A stretch of DNA of 64,000 nucleotides. Source: UBA8514 sp034933685. Its GTDB lineage: Bacteria; Bacillota; Clostridia; Lachnospirales; Anaerotignaceae. Shown here piece by piece: positions 61,380-64,000 of the stretch. A model generated the notes under the pieces. It had not been told where the DNA came from, made no database searches, and was given only the letters and a program-made list of their open reading frames with translations. Position 1 is the first letter of the stretch; each line of letters opens with the position of its first letter. A program made the position numbers and the translations under genes. Location: positions 1 to 64,000 of the forward strand of contig JAYFNB010000005.1 in NCBI GenBank assembly GCA_034933685.1, in the 5' to 3' direction.

Positions 61380-63947
61380 TTATTTGCCACAGCACTGTTT
61401 GTATTTTTTGCCGCTTCCACAAGGGCAAGGGTCATTTCTTCCAACCTTTTCTTCTTTTCTGGTCTTCGGCTTATTTGCAAGGCTTTCATCCTTGTTTGTA
61501 AACATTGGCTGTTGAACTTGCTCACGTATAGGCTCCGTTACAATACGCACGTGATATAATCCACGCAATGTGTCCATCTGAATATTTTCGCTAAGCTCAT
61601 TAAACATATCATAACTTACATATTTGTACTCAATTAGAGGGTCACGCTGTGCAAATGCATGTAAACCAATACCCTGACGCATTTGGTCCATATCATCAAT
61701 ATGGTCCATCCACTTCTGGTCTATTACACGAAGCATAATAACTCTTTCAAGCTCACGCATACGCTCTGGGTCGCCAATTTCAGCTTCTTTCATTTCATAA
61801 AGCTTTTCTGCCCTTGCAATAACGTCGCTTGTGAATTTTTCCTTGGTTAATTTTTCAAACTGACCTTCACCAACGCTAACCACACCTATGGGTATAATTG
61901 GGTTTATAAATTCATTAAATGCCTTAAAATCCCAGTCTTCAGCATATTGAATTTCCCCTGCACAAATATCAACTGCCTTTTGGCAAACATCCTTAATCAT
62001 CTTCATTATGCTTTCACGAAGGTTTTCACCAAAAAGTACACGTCTGCGCTCGCCGTATATAATTTCTCTTTGGTCATTCATTACTTGGTCATAGTCCAGC
62101 AAATGCTTACGTACAGAGAAGTTATTCCCCTCTACCTTTTTCTGTGCATTTTCAATTGCACGGCCAAGCATTGCATGTTCAATAGGGTCGTCCTCTTCAA
62201 GACCTAATGTGTCAACAATCTTCATTGTTTTTTCAGAGCCGAAAAGACGCATTAAATCGTCCTCAAGAGAAATATAGAAACGAGATTCACCAGGGTCTCC
62301 CTGTCTGCCGGCACGTCCACGAAGCTGATTGTCAATACGACGTGACTCATGTCGCTCAGTACCAATAATTTTAAGCCCTCCAACTTCCTTTACGCCATCA
62401 CCGAGCTTAATGTCAGTACCACGTCCTGCCATATTGGTGGCAATGGTAACGGCATTCATCTGCCCTGCAAGAGAAACAATTTCAGCCTCTTTTTCGTGAT
62501 ATTTAGCATTAAGCACCTGATGCGGTATGCCTTCTTTTTTAAGCAAATGGCTTAATTCCTCAGATTTATCTATTGTAACTGTACCCACAAGCACTGGCTG
62601 TCCTTTTTCGTGTGCAGCCACAATTTCTTTAACAACCGCACGGAATTTAGCTGCTTCACTTCGGAAAACAATGTCGTTTTTATCTATACGCGCAATAGGA
62701 ACATTTGTAGGAATAACAACAACGTCCATGTTGTAAATATTTCTAAACTCGCCTTCTTCTGTTTGCGCTGTACCTGTCATACCCGACTTTTTAGTATATT
62801 TGTTAAAGAAATTCTGGAAAGTAATTGTAGCAAGGGTTTTACTTTCACGGTTAACCTTAACTTTTTCCTTTGCCTCAATAGCTTGGTGAAGTCCGTCAGA
62901 ATACCTTCTTCCTGGCATAAGACGACCTGTAAACTCATCTACAATCATTACTTCTTCTTCCTGCACAACATAATCTTTGTCCCTAAACATCTGGTAATTT
63001 GCTTTAAGGGCATTATTTATATGGTGCAGAAGTTCCATATTATCAGGGTCTGAAAGGTTTTCAATGGAAAAGAATTTTTCTGCCCTGTCAACGCCTTCTT
63101 GGGTAAGGGTAACTGTTTTAGCCTTTTCGTCCACAACAAAATCGCCCTCTTCTTGAAGTTCTTCCTTCATAAGCGGATTAAGCGCTTCTTCTTCGTTAAG
63201 AATACGTCCTTTTTTAAGGGCTTTTACAAAAGAATCTGCCACTTCATAAAGGTGTGTGCTTTTCGAGCCGCTTCCTGAAATAATAAGCGGTGTTCTTGCT
63301 TCGTCAATAAGAACCGAGTCCACCTCGTCAATTATGGCATAATGAAGTCCACGCTGAACCATGTTTTCTTTTCTTACAACCATGTTGTCACGAAGGTAAT
63401 CAAACCCAAGTTCATTATTTGTAGCATAGGTAATATCGCTGTTGTAAGCTTCTCGTCTTTCCTCATTATCCATGCCGTTAAGCACAACGCCAACTGTAAG
63501 TCCAAGGAATGCAAAAATCTGTCCCATCCACTCAGAGTCACGGTTTGCAAGGTAATCATTAACAGTAACAACATGCACACCTTCACCTGAAAGTGCATTT
63601 AGATATGCAGGCAAAGTACCAACAAGGGTTTTACCTTCACCAGTTTTCATTTCTGAAATACGTCCTTGGTGCAAAACAATACCACCAATCATCTGTGTAT
63701 CAAAGTGACGCATTCCCATAACTCTTTTGGAAGCTTCTCTAACCAAAGCATATGCCTCCGGAAGTAAGTCGTCCAATGTTTCTCCGTTTTTGTATCTTTC
63801 CTTAAATTCTTCTGTTTTTCCTTTAAGCTCGTCATCAGTTAAAGGTTCAAAGGTCGGCTCAAGGTCGTTAATTTTTGCAACAATTGGTTTTATTTTTTTA
63901 ATTTCCTTTTCGCTGTAGTTGCCAAAAATCTTTTCCAACAAACTCAT
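61380..63947 (-). CDS. secA: Protein translocase ATPase SecA
   Basis: An 855-residue motor of the Sec pathway: N-terminal DEAD-like domain with HxMKTGEGKT (QISEMKTGEGKT near 85), preprotein cross-linking domain, second nucleotide domain with GRGTDIKLGDGV and GRAGRQGDPG, and the C-terminal zinc finger NDPCPCGSGKKYKQCCGK that binds SecB or phospholipid. The ATG at 63947 is chosen over a GTG 12 nt upstream, as AGGTG lies within that start. It is the first visible gene of the prfB operon; its promoter is beyond the right edge or at 63950-64000. Confidence 0.97.
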   Translation of the reverse strand: MSLLEKIFGNYSEKEIKKIKPIVAKINDLEPTFEPLTDDELKGKTEEFKERYKNGETLDDLLPEAYALVREASKRVMGMRHFDTQMIGGIVLHQGRISEMKTGEGKTLVGTLPAYLNALSGEGVHVVTVNDYLANRDSEWMGQIFAFLGLTVGVVLNGMDNEERREAYNSDITYATNNELGFDYLRDNMVVRKENMVQRGLHYAIIDEVDSVLIDEARTPLIISGSGSKSTHLYEVADSFVKALKKGRILNEEEALNPLMKEELQEEGDFVVDEKAKTVTLTQEGVDRAEKFFSIENLSDPDNMELLHHINNALKANYQMFRDKDYVVQEEEVMIVDEFTGRLMPGRRYSDGLHQAIEAKEKVKVNRESKTLATITFQNFFNKYTKKSGMTGTAQTEEGEFRNIYNMDVVVIPTNVPIARIDKNDIVFRSEAAKFRAVVKEIVAAHEKGQPVLVGTVTIDKSEELSHLLKKEGIPHQVLNAKYHEKEAEIVSLAGQMNAVTIATNMAGRGTDIKLGDGVKEVGGLKIIGTERHESRRIDNQLRGRAGRQGDPGESRFYISLEDDLMRLFGSEKTMKIVDTLGLEEDDPIEHAMLGRAIENAQKKVEGNNFSVRKHLLDYDQVMNDQREIIYGERRRVLFGENLRESIMKMIKDVCQKAVDICAGEIQYAEDWDFKAFNEFINPIIPIGVVSVGEGQFEKLTKEKFTSDVIARAEKLYEMKEAEIGDPERMRELERVIMLRVIDQKWMDHIDDMDQMRQGIGLHAFAQRDPLIEYKYVSYDMFNELSENIQMDTLRGLYHVRIVTEPIREQVQQPMFTNKDESLANKPKTRKEEKVGRNDPCPCGSGKKYKQCCGK

Positions 63948-64000
63948 ATTTAATTTCACCTCAAAATTTTATTTTCACCAACCAAAGTATAAAGTCGGTC

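Noticed and set aside
1..64000. CRISPR array, tRNA or rRNA genes, insertion sequence or prophage
   Set aside because: No regularly spaced repeats, no cloverleaf-like sequence, no transposase and no phage structural genes were seen; only the lone serine recombinase hints at mobility.

Overview
The window reads as one contiguous, AT-rich chromosomal segment of an anaerobic, endospore-lineage Firmicute of class Clostridia (probably near Lachnospirales; the sequence alone does not fix the genus). The grounds are AT-rich genes with strong AGGAGG-type ribosome binding sites, pyruvate:ferredoxin oxidoreductase, pyruvate phosphate dikinase, a flavodiiron oxygen reductase, type III glutamine synthetase, SpoIIP and a CotJC-type Mn catalase, T-box and ZTP RNA leaders, and low-GC Gram-positive sigma-A promoters. 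Most genes lie on the minus strand. Plus-strand exceptions are nhaC, the GH26-like lipoprotein, ogt, a serine recombinase and pfkA.

Layout. 1-250: two near-identical strong promoters firing leftward out of the window. 250-9700: an unknown gene with cstA behind a GntR/FadR-type operator, a shortened UppS paralogue, fprA, ppdK, and glyQS behind a T-box. 9700-14500: SSS symporter plus LarA-family racemase with an operator-like palindrome over the promoter, then asnB. 14600-18400: dUTPase plus a secreted stalk-domain protein, and an ECF sigma / zinc anti-sigma / two-membrane-protein operon. 18500-23200: nifJ and an AIM24-family protein. 23270-30240: a tight seven-gene run of LRR protein, VWA protein, MoxR ATPase, split UxaA-family lyase, ACT protein and radical SAM protein. 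This is the least conventional gene set here. 30400-38600: AraC regulator, methionine gamma-lyase divergent from an NhaC-family transporter with repeated operator-like boxes between them, LysR regulator, glutamine synthetase III with a leader hairpin, HAD phosphatase. 38700-43900: ftsH, a CmpB-like membrane protein with spoIIP, divergent from a lipoprotein resembling a GH26 glycosidase that has lost its catalytic glutamates, then ogt. 44100-47700: purH behind a ZTP riboswitch, an NCS2 purine permease, and the tail of a mutS2/response regulator/histidine kinase/cupin operon. 49800-56300: mutS2, a solitary large serine recombinase with a 56-codon divergent partner, a cotJC-like gene broken by an in-frame TAA, murA, an HD protein. 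56600-64000: pfkA, an acetyltransferase, and a secA-prfB-rluA-nucleotidyltransferase operon in which prfB carries the programmed +1 frameshift.

Together the genes describe pyruvate-centred fermentative metabolism (cstA, ppdK, nifJ, pfkA, lactate-racemase-like LarA), amino acid and nitrogen handling (megL, asnB, glnN), oxygen defence (fprA, remnant Mn catalase) and sporulation. I see no CRISPR array, rRNA, tRNA gene, prophage block or insertion sequence. The most promising leads are the MoxR/VWA/LRR/UxaA run, the SpoIIP-linked degenerate GH26 lipoprotein, the lone serine recombinase, and several promoter-overlapping palindromes.
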